DNA of 46,110 bases from Alysiella crassa DSM 2578. Its GTDB lineage: Bacteria; Pseudomonadota; Gammaproteobacteria; Burkholderiales; Neisseriaceae. The stretch's first letter is position 1; each line of letters starts with the position of its first letter. Positions 1-8,813 of the stretch are shown one piece after another. The notes below the pieces were generated by a model. That model saw nothing but the letters and a program-made list of their open reading frames with translations. It did not search any database and was not told the origin of the DNA. The position numbers and the translations under genes were made by a program. The DNA is taken from NCBI RefSeq assembly GCF_000745955.1, contig NZ_JQKH01000012.1, forward strand, positions 1 to 46,110. The letters are read 5' to 3'.

Positions 1-42
1 TGATAGTATACAATCGTATGCGAAAGTAGGTCATCGCCAAAC
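1..42 (+). rRNA. rrf: 3' end of 5S rRNA (partial)
   Basis: The first bases contain the typical 3' end of a beta-proteobacterial 5S rRNA: GATAGTA, then TGCGAAAGTAGGTCATCGCC. A strong terminator follows ten bases later. The rest of the rRNA operon lies outside the window on the left. The exact 3' end is estimated. Confidence 0.8.
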
Positions 43-51
43 TATTTACAC

Positions 52-89
52 AAAACCCCAGTCTACTAGAAACAGTAGTCTGGGGTTTT
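52..89 (+). terminator. rRNA operon terminator
   Basis: Two 16-base arms (52-67 and 74-89) pair with one mismatch around the loop AGAAAC. The arms are AAAACCCCAGTCTACT and AGTAGTCTGGGGTTTT, ending in a T run. This is a classic intrinsic terminator directly behind the 5S rRNA end. Confidence 0.9.
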
Positions 90-280
90 ATTTTGCGGAG
101 GCATGAAATTATTTAAAATAATATGCGTTAAATATTAAAATAAATGGAATTTAATTTTATTGAAAATACTATTTATAGAGATAAACGCAATAAAATTCTA
201 ATAAATTTAATTCTGCTCTTGAATGAATGCGGCAAAACTGCTACTCTTACACTTTACATAATCAAAATAGGAATGTACAC

Positions 281-1324
281 ATGAACCGCTTAAAATCTAC
301 AGATGATGTTCGCATTAATGGTATTATGGAATTGTTGCCGCCAATTGCGCATTTGTATGAATTGCCCATCACGGAGCAAGTGGCTGATTTGGTTACGCAA
401 ACGCGTGCAGAAATCGCCGATTTGGTATCGGGTAAAGACAATCGTTTATTGGTGATTATTGGACCGTGTTCCATTCATGATACGAAAGCGGCAATGGAAT
501 ATGCGCAACGCTTATTGCCATTGCGTAAAAAATATGAAAAAGAATTGTTGATTGTCATGCGTGTGTATTTTGAAAAGCCGCGTACCACAGTTGGTTGGAA
601 GGGTTTGATTAATGACCCGCATTTGGACGGTAGTTTTGACATTAATTTTGGTTTGCGACAAGCGCGTAAATTATTGTTGGATTTGAATAATTTGGGTATG
701 CCCGCGTCCACTGAATTTTTGGATATGATTACGCCACAATATTATGCGGATTTGATTTCGTGGGGCGCAATCGGTGCGCGTACCACAGAAAGCCAAGTTC
801 ACCGTGAATTGGCAAGCGGTTTGTCTTGCCCCGTTGGTTTCAAAAACGGTACGGACGGCAATCTGAAAATTGCGATTGACGCGATTGGCGCGGCTTCGCA
901 CCCCCATCATTTTTTATCGGTAACGAAAACAGGGCATTCGGCAATTGTGCATACGGCGGGCAATCCTGATTGTCATGTGATTTTGCGTGGTGGAAAAGAG
1001 CCAAATTATGACGCCAAACACGTTCAGGCTGCCACCGAACAATTGACTAAAGCAGGGGTTACGCCGAAATTAATGGTGGATTTTAGTCATGCAAACAGCA
1101 ATAAAGACTATACCCGCCAAATGCTGGTGGCGGAAGATGTGGCGCAACAATTGCGTGATGGCGAAAACAATATTATGGGCGTGATGGTGGAAAGCCATTT
1201 ACAGGAAGGTCGCCAAGACAAACCTGAAGTGTATGGCAAAAGTATCACGGACGCGTGTATCGGCTGGGATACAACGGAAATCTTATTGGATTTATTGGCA
1301 AAAGCAAACGCGCACCGCGTATAA
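281..1324 (+). CDS. aroG: 3-deoxy-7-phosphoheptulonate (DAHP) synthase, class I
   Basis: This enzyme condenses phosphoenolpyruvate and erythrose-4-phosphate to DAHP, the first step of the shikimate pathway, in the cytosol. The 347-residue product matches the size of E. coli AroG/F/H. Visible motifs are GPCSIHD, KPRTTVGWKG with LDGSFDIN, GARTTESQVHRELASG, GFKNGTDG, LRGGKEPNYD and VDFSHANSNKD, all class I substrate and metal sites. The reading frame stays open upstream to 227, but I chose ATG 281 because TAGGA lies 8 nt before it and MNRLKSTDDVRI resembles the family N-terminus. The gene follows the rRNA terminator and has its own hairpin terminator. Which aromatic amino acid inhibits it cannot be read from the sequence. 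Confidence 0.95.
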   Translation: MNRLKSTDDVRINGIMELLPPIAHLYELPITEQVADLVTQTRAEIADLVSGKDNRLLVIIGPCSIHDTKAAMEYAQRLLPLRKKYEKELLIVMRVYFEKPRTTVGWKGLINDPHLDGSFDINFGLRQARKLLLDLNNLGMPASTEFLDMITPQYYADLISWGAIGARTTESQVHRELASGLSCPVGFKNGTDGNLKIAIDAIGAASHPHHFLSVTKTGHSAIVHTAGNPDCHVILRGGKEPNYDAKHVQAATEQLTKAGVTPKLMVDFSHANSNKDYTRQMLVAEDVAQQLRDGENNIMGVMVESHLQEGRQDKPEVYGKSITDACIGWDTTEILLDLLAKANAHRV

Positions 1325-1340
1325 ATTAATATAAAAAACA

Positions 1341-1386
1341 AAAAGCTGTCTGAAAATGGGAAACTGATTTTCGGGCAGTTTTTTGT
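1341..1386 (+). terminator. terminator of aroG
   Basis: An imperfect stem (AAAAGCTGTCTGAAAAT against ATTTTCGGGCAGTTTTTT, with G-U pairs) begins 17 bases after the aroG stop and ends in a T run. The left arm is DUS-like but not a canonical DUS. Confidence 0.7.
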
Positions 1387-1436
1387 GTTTCAGGCTGCCT
1401 GAAAATGTTATAATCGCGTTTTTTAATGTTCGGGCG

Positions 1437-3245
1437 ATGATGATGAGCCAATCTTCTACAAAATGGTCTTTTTGGAACGCAATCCTGTTTTTGTGCGGCG
1501 TAATTGTATTGATTGGCGTGTCCACGTTTTTGGCGATATTGCTGTTGCAGCATTTCCGCGACCCAACGCAATTGTGGGCAGCGATTAGCACGGTGTTTAC
1601 GCTTTTTGGCGCATTGTTGGCGTTGGCGGCGGCGGTGGCTTTGGTTTCGCTGGCGGTTTCTTATTTGTCGCTGAACGGTAAATTGCAGCAAGCACAGGTT
1701 TATTTGGCGCAAGCGCGTTTACATCTTGATGAATACAATCAGCTTTCTCATCAGAAAAATGAAATTGAGCGCAAGGTACATGATTTATTGCGCCTATACG
1801 ATGGGCTGTCTGAACAGCCGCATGTGAGTGAAGTAAATCATATTAAATCTTTGATTAAACAAGTTTTGACTTCGGAAGCGGCGGATTTTGAAGCGCGTTT
1901 ATTGGCGCGAGCGGTGCAACAAGATTGGCAAGCAAAACAAGCATTTAATGCAGCCAGTACACAAGAAAATGAGACGGCTTGGCAGCAAGCAGCGCAGCAA
2001 TGGCAACAGGCTGGCGTGTTGTGGCAAATGGTTTTGGCGGCGGTGCCTGAATTTTTGCAATTGGGACAACAAAAACATTTTTTGGCAACACAATTGAATC
2101 AAGCACTTGCGCTAAAAAATGCCGCCGCATTCAATGGCACAGACAGGCAGCCTGAATTTTATCGCCGTTTGCATGATTTATATTTGCCTTTGTTGCTGAC
2201 GGAAAAAAGCAAAGATGGTGAATTAAATCAAATGATTCATTATGCGGCTCATCAAAGCGGCATTCAGGCGTATCAAGAAGGCGAAGTGTTATGGCAACAA
2301 GGTTCGCAAAATTTGGCTGAAGTGCGCCAAAAATGGTTTTATGCGCAACAATATTTCCAAAAAGCATTGGAAATGAATGAAAATAACGTGGAAAGCGCGT
2401 ATCAATGGGGGAATCTGTTGGAGCGTGAAGCACGTTTGGTGGCGCAATCGGATTCGCAAAAGCTGCCTGAAGCGCGGCAATTGTGGTTGGCGGCGCGTGA
2501 AAAATACCGCATGGCTTTGGACGTGGACGAGCAACGAACGGAAGCCGCGTTTAATTGGGGCAATACGCTGACCGATGAAGCCACCGCTTTGGTGCAAACC
2601 AGCACGGAGCATTTGGCGGAAGCGCGTATTTTATGGCAGTCTGCGCGTGAAAAATTTGCGCAAGCATTGGATATTACGCCAGAATTTGACGCAGCCGCCC
2701 ACAACGCGGGCATGACGTTTAACAAGGAAGCAGACGCAGTTTTGCAAATCAATCAAAATGCAGACGAAGCGCGTTCTTTGTGGAAACAGGCGGGCGAGCA
2801 TTTTCAGGCTGCTTTGGAAATCAATAAAAACCGTTTTGAAACCGCAAATTCGTGGGGTTTGGTGTTGGCGAAGGAAGCGGATTTGTTGGTGCAGCTTGAT
2901 GAAGCGAATGTGGGGGAAGCGCAGCGTTTGTGGCAATTGGCGGAGCAGCGTTTTCATCGTGCTTTGGAAATTGAGCCGAATTTGCAGGCTGCCGCCGCGA
3001 ATTGGCGTACCATTTTGTATCATGAAATCAGCGTATTAGGCGATGATAATGCGGCAAAACGCGATTTGCTGCTGGTGGCGCGTGAAAAAGTGGCGGCGTT
3101 GGCTTTGGTGTCGCCGCAGCATGAGCAATCGGTTTTGGTGCAAGAATTAGCTGATTTTATTCAGAAAAAAATCAATGAATTGGAAAATGTAAATGTGCTG
3201 CAACCCCCTGTGGCGCAATTTCGTCCTGTAACCAGCGCGGATTAA
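1437..3245 (+). CDS. Membrane-anchored tandem-repeat (TPR-like) protein
   Basis: I do not recognise a named family. The 602-residue product has two hydrophobic segments near the N-terminus (about residues 12-35 and 43-70), then a long alanine/glutamine-rich helical region. The C-terminal half holds five tandem units of 49-50 residues. Each has a core like FxxALEI, then an N/AxxWGxxLxxEA segment, then EARxLWxxAxE, so each resembles a TPR with an extra helix. This suggests a cytoplasmic protein-binding scaffold held at the inner membrane. The frame opens at 1383 through a DUS; 1437, 1440 and 1443 are clustered ATG codons with no clear Shine-Dalgarno, so the start is uncertain by a few residues. 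It ends at a DUS-built terminator shared with the convergent maf gene. Confidence 0.75.
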   Translation: MMMSQSSTKWSFWNAILFLCGVIVLIGVSTFLAILLLQHFRDPTQLWAAISTVFTLFGALLALAAAVALVSLAVSYLSLNGKLQQAQVYLAQARLHLDEYNQLSHQKNEIERKVHDLLRLYDGLSEQPHVSEVNHIKSLIKQVLTSEAADFEARLLARAVQQDWQAKQAFNAASTQENETAWQQAAQQWQQAGVLWQMVLAAVPEFLQLGQQKHFLATQLNQALALKNAAAFNGTDRQPEFYRRLHDLYLPLLLTEKSKDGELNQMIHYAAHQSGIQAYQEGEVLWQQGSQNLAEVRQKWFYAQQYFQKALEMNENNVESAYQWGNLLEREARLVAQSDSQKLPEARQLWLAAREKYRMALDVDEQRTEAAFNWGNTLTDEATALVQTSTEHLAEARILWQSAREKFAQALDITPEFDAAAHNAGMTFNKEADAVLQINQNADEARSLWKQAGEHFQAALEINKNRFETANSWGLVLAKEADLLVQLDEANVGEAQRLWQLAEQRFHRALEIEPNLQAAAANWRTILYHEISVLGDDNAAKRDLLLVAREKVAALALVSPQHEQSVLVQELADFIQKKINELENVNVLQPPVAQFRPVTSAD

Positions 3246-3251
3246 TCGCAC

Positions 3252-3298
3252 AAAAACACAGGCAGCCTGAAAGAATCTTTCAGGCTGCCTGTGTTTTT
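3252..3298. terminator. Bidirectional terminator made of two inverted DUS
   Basis: Two perfect 23-base arms (3252-3274 and 3276-3298) contain AGGCAGCCTGAA and its complement, flanked by an A run and a T run. The site lies between the convergent repeat-protein gene and maf, so it can terminate both transcripts and also act as a DUS pair. Confidence 0.9.
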
Positions 3299-3304
3299 AT
3301 CAAT

Positions 3305-3892
3305 TTAAATAATTTCTAGCCCAAAATCATTTAAACAATCAACCAGCCAAAAAATCGGCAAACCAATCAAAGCGTGTGGGTCTGTGCTGTCAATTCGGCG
3401 CAATAAAGCCGCACCCAAACCTTCGCTTTTTGCTGCACCTGCACAGTAAATCGCATCGGGTTCGCGCGCCAAATAACGCGCAATTTGTGCATCGGACAAT
3501 TCGCGCATTTGCACAATTGTGGTGTCCACATGACTTTTCAGGCTGCCTGAACGCGTGTCCAGCACGCAGCAAGCACTATAAAATTCAATGCGTTGCCCTG
3601 ATAATTCGCGCAACATTGCCGCCGCTTTTTCCACCGACATCGGTTTGCCAAGTTGGGTATGGTGGCACCACGCCACTTGGTCTGCGCCAATAATCAAATG
3701 TTGCGGATAAATCTGCGCCAGCGACTGCGCCTTGCCGATTGCCAAACGCAAAGCGGTGTTGGGTGCGGTTTCGTGGGGCAGAGGCGTTTCGTCAAACATG
3801 GGTTTGGCGGCGGTAAAATCCACGCCCAAAGTACGCAATTGTTGCTGCCTGAAAACCGATGTGGACGCGAGAATAAGCGGTAATGTCATCAT
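3305..3892 (-). CDS. yceF: Maf-family nucleotide pyrophosphatase (YceF type, 7-methyl-GTP pyrophosphatase)
   Basis: Maf proteins hydrolyse non-canonical or modified nucleoside triphosphates to monophosphates; the YceF branch prefers 7-methyl-GTP. The 195-residue product shows the N-terminal LILASTSVFRQQQL signature, DETPLP, the central IIGADQVAW, LGKP, and the YceF-like C-terminal CAGAAKSEGLGAALL with RIDSTDPHALIGLP. ATG 3892 is followed immediately by ATG 3889, which is better spaced from AGGA, so either could be used. A DUS inside the gene encodes SGSLK. The gene diverges from yceD-rpmF, the same arrangement as in E. coli, which supports the YceF assignment. Confidence 0.9.
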   Translation of the reverse strand: MMTLPLILASTSVFRQQQLRTLGVDFTAAKPMFDETPLPHETAPNTALRLAIGKAQSLAQIYPQHLIIGADQVAWCHHTQLGKPMSVEKAAAMLRELSGQRIEFYSACCVLDTRSGSLKSHVDTTIVQMRELSDAQIARYLAREPDAIYCAGAAKSEGLGAALLRRIDSTDPHALIGLPIFWLVDCLNDFGLEII

Positions 3893-4009
3893 AAAATCCT
3901 ATTTAAAATAAAAAAAGGGCATTTTCAGGCAGCCTGAAAACAGTTTATCTCTTGAATTTCCCGAAAAAATATTGACTGCCAAGCCATAAAATTATATCAT
4001 GCCCTGTTT

Positions 4010-4507
4010 ATGTTAAACCGAATCTTGATTGACCCACAAGCGTTTGTCATCAAACAAGAAACGCGCCACGGCAGCGTGTTACTCAATCAGTTAGACAAGC
4101 GTACTTGGTCGCCCGACATTGCCGATACTGCCACCCATATTCACTACACCCTAACAGGCGGCGTGGATAGGTGGCAACGCCCATTTTTAGATTTATCCGT
4201 TTCAGGCAGCCTGAAACTGAATTGCCAACGCTGCATGAACCCTGTGGATTTCCCCGTGAACGAACAGGCGCGAATTGTGCTGTTTGACAATGAAGACAAA
4301 TTGGACGAAGCCATGCTTGCCGATGATGAATTGGACGGCATGATTTTAACCGATGAGTTGGATATTTTAACTTTGGTGGAAGACCAATTACTGATGGCTT
4401 TGCCCATTTCGCCGAAACACGATGATTGTGGCAATGTTAATTTAGACAAAGTGAATCAAGATAAACCCAATCCGTTTGGCGTATTGGCCGGTTTGAAAAA
4501 AGGTTAA
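4010..4507 (+). CDS. yceD: YceD / DUF177 protein
   Basis: DUF177 proteins (YceD in E. coli, linked to 23S rRNA accumulation) are almost always encoded just before ribosomal protein L32, as here. The 165-residue product has the family's CxxC pair in LNCQRCM, an acidic middle section (DNEDKLDEAMLADDELDG) and the C-terminal LPISPKHDDC. A DUS at about 4200 encodes SGSLK immediately before the CxxC pair. The ATG has no strong Shine-Dalgarno. The gap to rpmF is 36 bases, so the two are probably co-transcribed. The precise molecular role is inferred from the family. Confidence 0.9.
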   Translation: MLNRILIDPQAFVIKQETRHGSVLLNQLDKRTWSPDIADTATHIHYTLTGGVDRWQRPFLDLSVSGSLKLNCQRCMNPVDFPVNEQARIVLFDNEDKLDEAMLADDELDGMILTDELDILTLVEDQLLMALPISPKHDDCGNVNLDKVNQDKPNPFGVLAGLKKG

Positions 4508-4543
4508 ACTTTTTAATTTTTTATTATTTTTCAGGAGCTTGAA

Positions 4544-4723
4544 ATGGCTGTTCAACAAAACAAAAAATCCCCTTCTCGTCGTGGTATGCACCGTTCACAC
4601 GATGCTTTGACTGCGCCTGCTTTGTCTGTGGACACGGCAACTGGCGAAGTTCATCGCCCACACCACATCTCTCCAAACGGTATGTACCGTGGTCGCAAAG
4701 TAACGAAAGCCAAAGGCGAGTAA
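4544..4723 (+). CDS. rpmF: 50S ribosomal protein L32
   Basis: This 59-residue basic protein begins [18 protein letters not shown] and ends in [14 protein letters not shown], the typical beta-proteobacterial L32 form. It is a structural protein of the large ribosomal subunit. A strong Shine-Dalgarno (AGGAG) lies 7 bases before the ATG. It sits directly downstream of yceD. In many bacteria plsX and fab genes follow rpmF; here a terminator and a phosphoribosyltransferase gene follow instead. Confidence 0.96.
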   Translation: MAVQQNKKSPSRRGMHRSHDALTAPALSVDTATGEVHRPHHISPNGMYRGRKVTKAKGE

Positions 4724-4744
4724 TTCTAGCGGCGTAGGATTGAG

Positions 4745-4791
4745 AAAAAAGCCAGCGATTGTGCGCTTCTGCAATATCGGCTGGCTTTTTT
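4745..4791 (+). terminator. terminator of yceD-rpmF
   Basis: AAAAAAGCCAGC and GCTGGCTTTTTT form a strong stem around a longer loop, with a T run, 21 bases after the rpmF stop. Confidence 0.85.
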
Positions 4792-4794
4792 GTT

Positions 4795-4854
4795 TTCAGG
4801 CAGCCTTTCAGTACGCTACAAAATTTGGCGTAGGGTAATGAAAGGCAGCCTGAA
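4795..4854. repeat. DUS-bounded hairpin element with internal GTAGGGT
   Basis: The outer arms TTCAGGCAGCCTTTCA (4795-4810) and TGAAAGGCAGCCTGAA (4839-4854) are complementary except for one base. Inside, TACGC and GCGTA pair again, and the block TACGCTACAAAAT followed by GTAGGGT recurs at other places in the window (16827, 21779, 32291). It looks like a decayed small mobile repeat bounded by uptake sequences. Confidence 0.65.
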
Positions 4855-4878
4855 GATTTTACTTTGGAGAACGAGAAC

Positions 4879-5409
4879 ATGACAGTCAAAAAAATTTGGT
4901 ACACTTATGACGATATTCACAGCACCATGAAAAAAATTGCCGAGAAAATTCAAGCCGATGGCGTGAAATACGATGCAATGGTGGCAATTGGCGGTGGTGG
5001 CTTTATTCCTGCGCGTATGTTGCGCTCGTTTTTGGATATTCCGATTTACGCGGTTTCTACGGCGTATTATTTGGACGAGTCGGGCAGTGGCGCAACGGCA
5101 AATGAAATTCAGAAAGTGCAATGGCTTGACCCGATTCCCGACAAATTAATTGGCAAAAATATTTTGGTGGTGGACGAAGTGGACGATAGCCGTGTAACCG
5201 CCGATTTTGTGTTGCGCGAATTTGTGGAATGTGGGCAGTTTACGGAAATTGGTTTTGCGGTGATTCACAATAAGTTGAAGCAGAAAAAGGGCAAAATTCC
5301 GTTTAATGTGCGCTATTATGCGGGCGTGGAAGTGGAAGATTGGTGGATTCATTATCCTTGGGACGCGCTGGATATTGACGCGCATAATGCGCGTGTGGAA
5401 CATGGTTAA
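4879..5409 (+). CDS. Purine phosphoribosyltransferase
   Basis: The 176-residue product resembles the hypoxanthine/guanine/xanthine phosphoribosyltransferases that salvage purine bases with PRPP in the cytosol. The PRPP-binding loop is ILVVDEVDDSRVTA, and the N-terminal part has YDDIH and AIGGGGFIPARMLRSFLDIP, typical of the XPRT/COG2236-like branch. Translation probably starts at ATG 4879, 9 bases after GGAG, not at the upstream TTG 4864. It stands alone between repeats and is not in an operon with other purine genes; a purine permease is encoded at 20419. The exact base preference cannot be read from the sequence. Confidence 0.85.
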   Translation: MTVKKIWYTYDDIHSTMKKIAEKIQADGVKYDAMVAIGGGGFIPARMLRSFLDIPIYAVSTAYYLDESGSGATANEIQKVQWLDPIPDKLIGKNILVVDEVDDSRVTADFVLREFVECGQFTEIGFAVIHNKLKQKKGKIPFNVRYYAGVEVEDWWIHYPWDALDIDAHNARVEHG

Positions 5410-5424
5410 TTAGAAAAAATCAAA

Positions 5425-5496
5425 TATAGTCGCAGAACTGAAAAAGCAGTACGGCGTTGCCAACGCCTTATGTACTATTTTCATTTCTATGACTAT
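5425..5496. repeat. Short MITE (72-bp copy)
   Basis: The element runs from TATAGTCGCAGAACTGAAAA to TTTTCATTTCTATGACTAT, whose ends are inverted repeats with a few mismatches. Internally GGCGTTGCCAACGCC is a perfect palindrome. A 110-bp relative lies at 22006-22115. It has no coding capacity, so a transposase would have to act in trans. Confidence 0.65.
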
Positions 5497-5500
5497 CATC

Positions 5501-5529
5501 AGGCAGCCTGAAAAGTGTTCAGGCTGCCT
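5501..5529. terminator. Inverted DUS pair, terminator between phosphoribosyltransferase gene and sstT
   Basis: AGGCAGCCTGAA and TTCAGGCTGCCT form a 12-bp stem around a 5-base loop in the convergent gap. Downstream of the sstT stop, read on the minus strand, it can act as a terminator; the T runs are modest. Confidence 0.65.
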
Positions 5530-5549
5530 TGTTTTATTTAGGGTTTTAT

Positions 5550-6836
5550 TTAGGGGTTTTCTGAATACACTTGCGCGGCTTTTTCGCGTTCGGCAGCGAT
5601 GTCGGCGGCGGCAGTAAACAGTACGTCTGTGGACGAATTGAGCGCGGTTTCGGCGGAATCTTGAATCACGCCAATGATGTAGCCCACCGCCACCACTTGC
5701 ATGGCAATGTCATTGGGAATGTTGAATAAATTACACGCCAATGGAATCAGCAGCAGCGACCCCCCCGGTACGCCCGAAGCACCACACGCGCCGATGGTCG
5801 CCAGCAAACTCAATAATAGGGCGGTCAGGAAATCCACTTGAATGCCTTGCGTGTGGGCGGCGGCGAGTGTCAGCACAGTAATGGTAATCGCCGCGCCCGC
5901 CATATTGATGGTCGCGCCCAATGGAATGGACACGCTGTAGGTTTCTTCTTGCAAATTTAGTTTTTTCGCCAAAGCGATGTTTACGGGAATATTGGCAGCT
6001 GATGAGCGGGTGAAAAAGGCGGGTACACCGCTTTCGCGTAAACATTGTAAGACAAGCGGGTAAGGGTTTTTGCGGATTTTCATAAACACAATCAATGGAT
6101 TAAATACAAATGCCACAAATGCCATACACGCCAGCAATACGCCAATCAGTTGCCCATATTCTGCCATCATTTTGGGGAAACCTGTGGTGGCGGCGGTTAC
6201 GGTTACCAAACCAAAAATACCGTAAGGCGCACATTTAATCACGCCGTGTACCACTGCCGTAACTGCATCGGATAAATCATGAATCATGTCCAGTGTGGCT
6301 TGCGAAGCACGGCGTAAGGCTAAACCCAGCAACACCGCCCAGAACAAAATCCCAATATAGTTGGCGTTTACCAATGAAGCGAATGGGTTGCTGACGAGAT
6401 TCATCAGCAGGTTTTTCAAAACCGCGCCAATCCCTTCAGGCGGGCGCACATCCACCGCGTCTGCCGCTACCAGTGTGATGGTGCTGGGAAACATAAAGCT
6501 ACCCAACACGGCAACCAACGCCGCGCCAAATGTACCCAGTAAATACAAAATGAGAATAGGGCGGATATTGGTTTTCACGCCGTGATTGTGGCGGGCAACG
6601 GCAGAAGTTACCAAAACAAAAACTAAAAACGGTGCAACGGCTTTTAATGCACCCACAAACAGGCTGCCTAAAATGCCAATAACTTCCACCACCGTTTGCG
6701 CGGTGGCGGGGTTAAAACCTGAATTGGGTGTGTTGATGACATAATTGGCGTGTTGCCCGATGGCTGCGCCGAGAACTAGCCCGATGATGATTTGCCAAAT
6801 CAGGCTGATTTTGGGTTTTTTGACGGTTTCAGTCAT
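5550..6836 (-). CDS. sstT: Serine/threonine:sodium symporter SstT
   Basis: SstT is an inner-membrane carrier of the dicarboxylate/amino acid:cation symporter family that imports serine and threonine with sodium. The 428-residue product is close to E. coli SstT (414). It has about eight hydrophobic helices plus the family's re-entrant regions: [11 protein letters not shown] (hairpin 1), [16 protein letters not shown] (sodium/substrate region), [13 protein letters not shown] (hairpin 2) and [14 protein letters not shown] near the C-terminus. The ATG gives [17 protein letters not shown], a sensible cytosolic start. The gene is monocistronic and ends near an inverted DUS pair. Confidence 0.93.
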   Translation of the reverse strand: MTETVKKPKISLIWQIIIGLVLGAAIGQHANYVINTPNSGFNPATAQTVVEVIGILGSLFVGALKAVAPFLVFVLVTSAVARHNHGVKTNIRPILILYLLGTFGAALVAVLGSFMFPSTITLVAADAVDVRPPEGIGAVLKNLLMNLVSNPFASLVNANYIGILFWAVLLGLALRRASQATLDMIHDLSDAVTAVVHGVIKCAPYGIFGLVTVTAATTGFPKMMAEYGQLIGVLLACMAFVAFVFNPLIVFMKIRKNPYPLVLQCLRESGVPAFFTRSSAANIPVNIALAKKLNLQEETYSVSIPLGATINMAGAAITITVLTLAAAHTQGIQVDFLTALLLSLLATIGACGASGVPGGSLLLIPLACNLFNIPNDIAMQVVAVGYIIGVIQDSAETALNSSTDVLFTAAADIAAEREKAAQVYSENP

Positions 6837-7147
6837 GATGATACCTGTGTGAATGTGTTTGCAAAGAAATGTTAATATGGGTTTATTGTAAAATAAAAAT
6901 GCGCTAAATGGAAAGAAAAACGCTTTCAGGCTGCCTGAAAGGATTTTTTGGGAACATGATTATCAAAAAAATTTACAGTGCCAAAAACATCCTTATGTAC
7001 TTGGTGTACACGGTGCTTACTGTCATCTTGTATGGACAGGCAGCCTGAAAACTGTCTCCTTTCTCCATCACTTTTCTATTTTCAGGCAGCCTGAAATGCA
7101 AAAAAGCGTTAAAATACGTTTTTCTTTTATTACAAATTGAGAATGTG
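6837..7147. other. Intergenic region with two DUS and a decayed MITE
   Basis: This 311-base gap separates the divergent sstT and acyltransferase genes, so both promoters should be here. DUS copies lie near 6926, 7037 and 7083. Bases about 6975-7035 (TGCCAA...CTTATGTACT...GTAC...TCTTGTA) follow the same skeleton as the internal part of the MITE at 22006, suggesting a worn third copy. I see no reading frame with a ribosome-binding site. Confidence 0.45.
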
Positions 7148-7822
7148 ATGCCGAAATTCATTAGTAAAATCATCGCATGGATAATAGACCGCAGTTTGTC
7201 TGCTTTCGTTTCATTTATCACAGGGGTTCGCCCAAAATTTGAAGGCGACCTGAATTTTACCCCCGATAATAAAGTGTATTTTGCCAATCATGCCAGTCAT
7301 GGCGATTTTGTGATGGTGTGGATTTCTTTGCCGCACAAATGGCGTAAAGTGGTGCGTCCTGTGGCGGGCGCAGATTATTGGTTGCAAGGCAAAATCCGTA
7401 AATTTATTATTCAAAATGTTTTCAATGCTTTACTGATTATGCGTAATGGTAACGACCCCAAAGCCATCACCATGCAAATGACTGAAGAGATTAGCAATGG
7501 TTCATCATTGATTATTTTCCCCGAAGGCACGCGCAATACCGATGATCAAACCATTTTATTGCCTTTTAAAAGCGGGATTTACCATTTGGCGCGTGAAAAT
7601 CCTGATGTGCGTTTTGTGCCCATTTGGATAGACAATATTAATCGCGTGTTGCCCAAAGGCAAGCTGATTCCTGTACCGATTATTTGTGATGTGTTTATTG
7701 GCGAAGAAATGGCTTTGCACCCGAATGAAAGTAAAGATGAATTTTTAGAACGCACGCGCAATGCCCTGCTTGCGCTTGCCCCAGAAACCAAACGAGGTAG
7801 CCATCATGCAAACGCTGTATAA
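7148..7822 (+). CDS. 1-acyl-sn-glycerol-3-phosphate acyltransferase family protein (PlsC-like)
   Basis: PlsC-type enzymes transfer an acyl chain to lysophosphatidic acid at the inner membrane during phospholipid synthesis. The 224-residue product has the catalytic block NHASHGD (HX4D) near residue 50, the glycerophosphate-binding FPEGTRN near residue 125, and a third block VRFVPIWIDN. ATG 7148 is preferred over the overlapping GTG 7145. The 3' end overlaps the CdsA-like gene by 17 bases, so the two are translationally linked and probably act on successive lipid intermediates. It may be a paralogue of the housekeeping plsC. Confidence 0.88.
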   Translation: MPKFISKIIAWIIDRSLSAFVSFITGVRPKFEGDLNFTPDNKVYFANHASHGDFVMVWISLPHKWRKVVRPVAGADYWLQGKIRKFIIQNVFNALLIMRNGNDPKAITMQMTEEISNGSSLIIFPEGTRNTDDQTILLPFKSGIYHLARENPDVRFVPIWIDNINRVLPKGKLIPVPIICDVFIGEEMALHPNESKDEFLERTRNALLALAPETKRGSHHANAV

Positions 7823-8753
7823 ACCTTTACCGATTGATGCGGGCTATATTTTTTTGGGTGTGTTGGTGGCGTTGTGCGTGGCGCATGGGGTGGGCAATTG
7901 GTTGAAAAATCGCCACCCGCAAAGTGATGCGGTGAATAATTTAAATGCGCGGATACGCTCGTGGTGGTTGATTGTGATTATGCTGCTGTGTGCGTTTTGG
8001 TTTGACCGCATTGGCACGATTATTTTGTTTTTTGGGGTGTCCTTTGCTGCGCTGCGCGAGTTTATGACGCTGATTTATCGGCGACGTGGCGACCATGACG
8101 CGATTGTGGTGTGTTTTTATTTGCTCTTGCCGATTCAATATTATTTGGTGATGACGGATTGGTATGGCATGTTCAGCGTGTTTATTCCTGTGTATGCGTT
8201 TTTGATTTTGCCGATTATCACGGCGTTTAGCGGCGACACGAAGGAAATTTTTGAGCGCACGGCGAAAATTCAATGGGGCGCGATGGTTACGCTGTATTGC
8301 TTGTCGCATGTGCCGATGATAATGAATTTGCAAATTAAGGGTTTTGAAGACCGCAATTTGTTGCTGCTGATGTTTTTTGTGTTGGTGGTGCAGATGTCTG
8401 ATGTGTTGCAATTTATTTTTGGCAAACTGTTTGGTAAGAAAAAAATCATGCCAGCCTTGTCGCCCAATAAAACGGTGGTGGGCATGGTGTGTGGCATTGG
8501 GGCGGCGACTGTGTTGGCGGGGTGTTTGTATTGGCTGACGCCGTTTACGCCGTTTCAGGCTGCCTTGATTGGTTTGCTGATTTGCACGATGGGTTTTTTT
8601 GGCGGTTTGGTGATGTCGGGCATTAAGCGCAGCTATGGTGTGAAAGATTGGGGCAAGATGTTGGACGGGCATGGTGGTATGTTGGATAGGGTGGACAGTG
8701 TGTGTTTTGCTGCGCCGATTTTCTTTCATATTGTGCGGTATTATTGGGGGTAA
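7806..8753 (+). CDS. Phosphatidate cytidylyltransferase (CDP-diglyceride synthase) family protein
   Basis: CdsA-type enzymes convert phosphatidic acid and CTP to CDP-diacylglycerol, the branch point for phospholipid head groups. The 315-residue, very hydrophobic product carries the complete family signature near its C-terminus: SGIKRSYG, then KDWGKMLDGHGGMLDRVD, with the metal-binding acidic residues. SPNKTVVGMVCG is also typical. ATG 7806 follows GAGG by 8 bases and lies inside the end of the acyltransferase gene. Its size and linkage to an acyltransferase resemble the YnbB-like branch, so it may be a second enzyme besides a housekeeping cdsA elsewhere. A partial DUS lies inside at about 8556. 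Confidence 0.9.
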   Translation: MQTLYKPLPIDAGYIFLGVLVALCVAHGVGNWLKNRHPQSDAVNNLNARIRSWWLIVIMLLCAFWFDRIGTIILFFGVSFAALREFMTLIYRRRGDHDAIVVCFYLLLPIQYYLVMTDWYGMFSVFIPVYAFLILPIITAFSGDTKEIFERTAKIQWGAMVTLYCLSHVPMIMNLQIKGFEDRNLLLLMFFVLVVQMSDVLQFIFGKLFGKKKIMPALSPNKTVVGMVCGIGAATVLAGCLYWLTPFTPFQAALIGLLICTMGFFGGLVMSGIKRSYGVKDWGKMLDGHGGMLDRVDSVCFAAPIFFHIVRYYWG

Positions 8754-8813
8754 GGGGTGTCTTGTTCAGGCAGCCTGAAACCTTTATTCCCAATATAAAC
8801 AAGGAATAAGAAT

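Noticed and set aside
7941-8729. 262-codon open frame on the minus strand
   Set aside because: It is antisense to the CdsA-like gene and rich in His/Arg/Gln/Asn, as expected from the complement of a membrane-protein gene.
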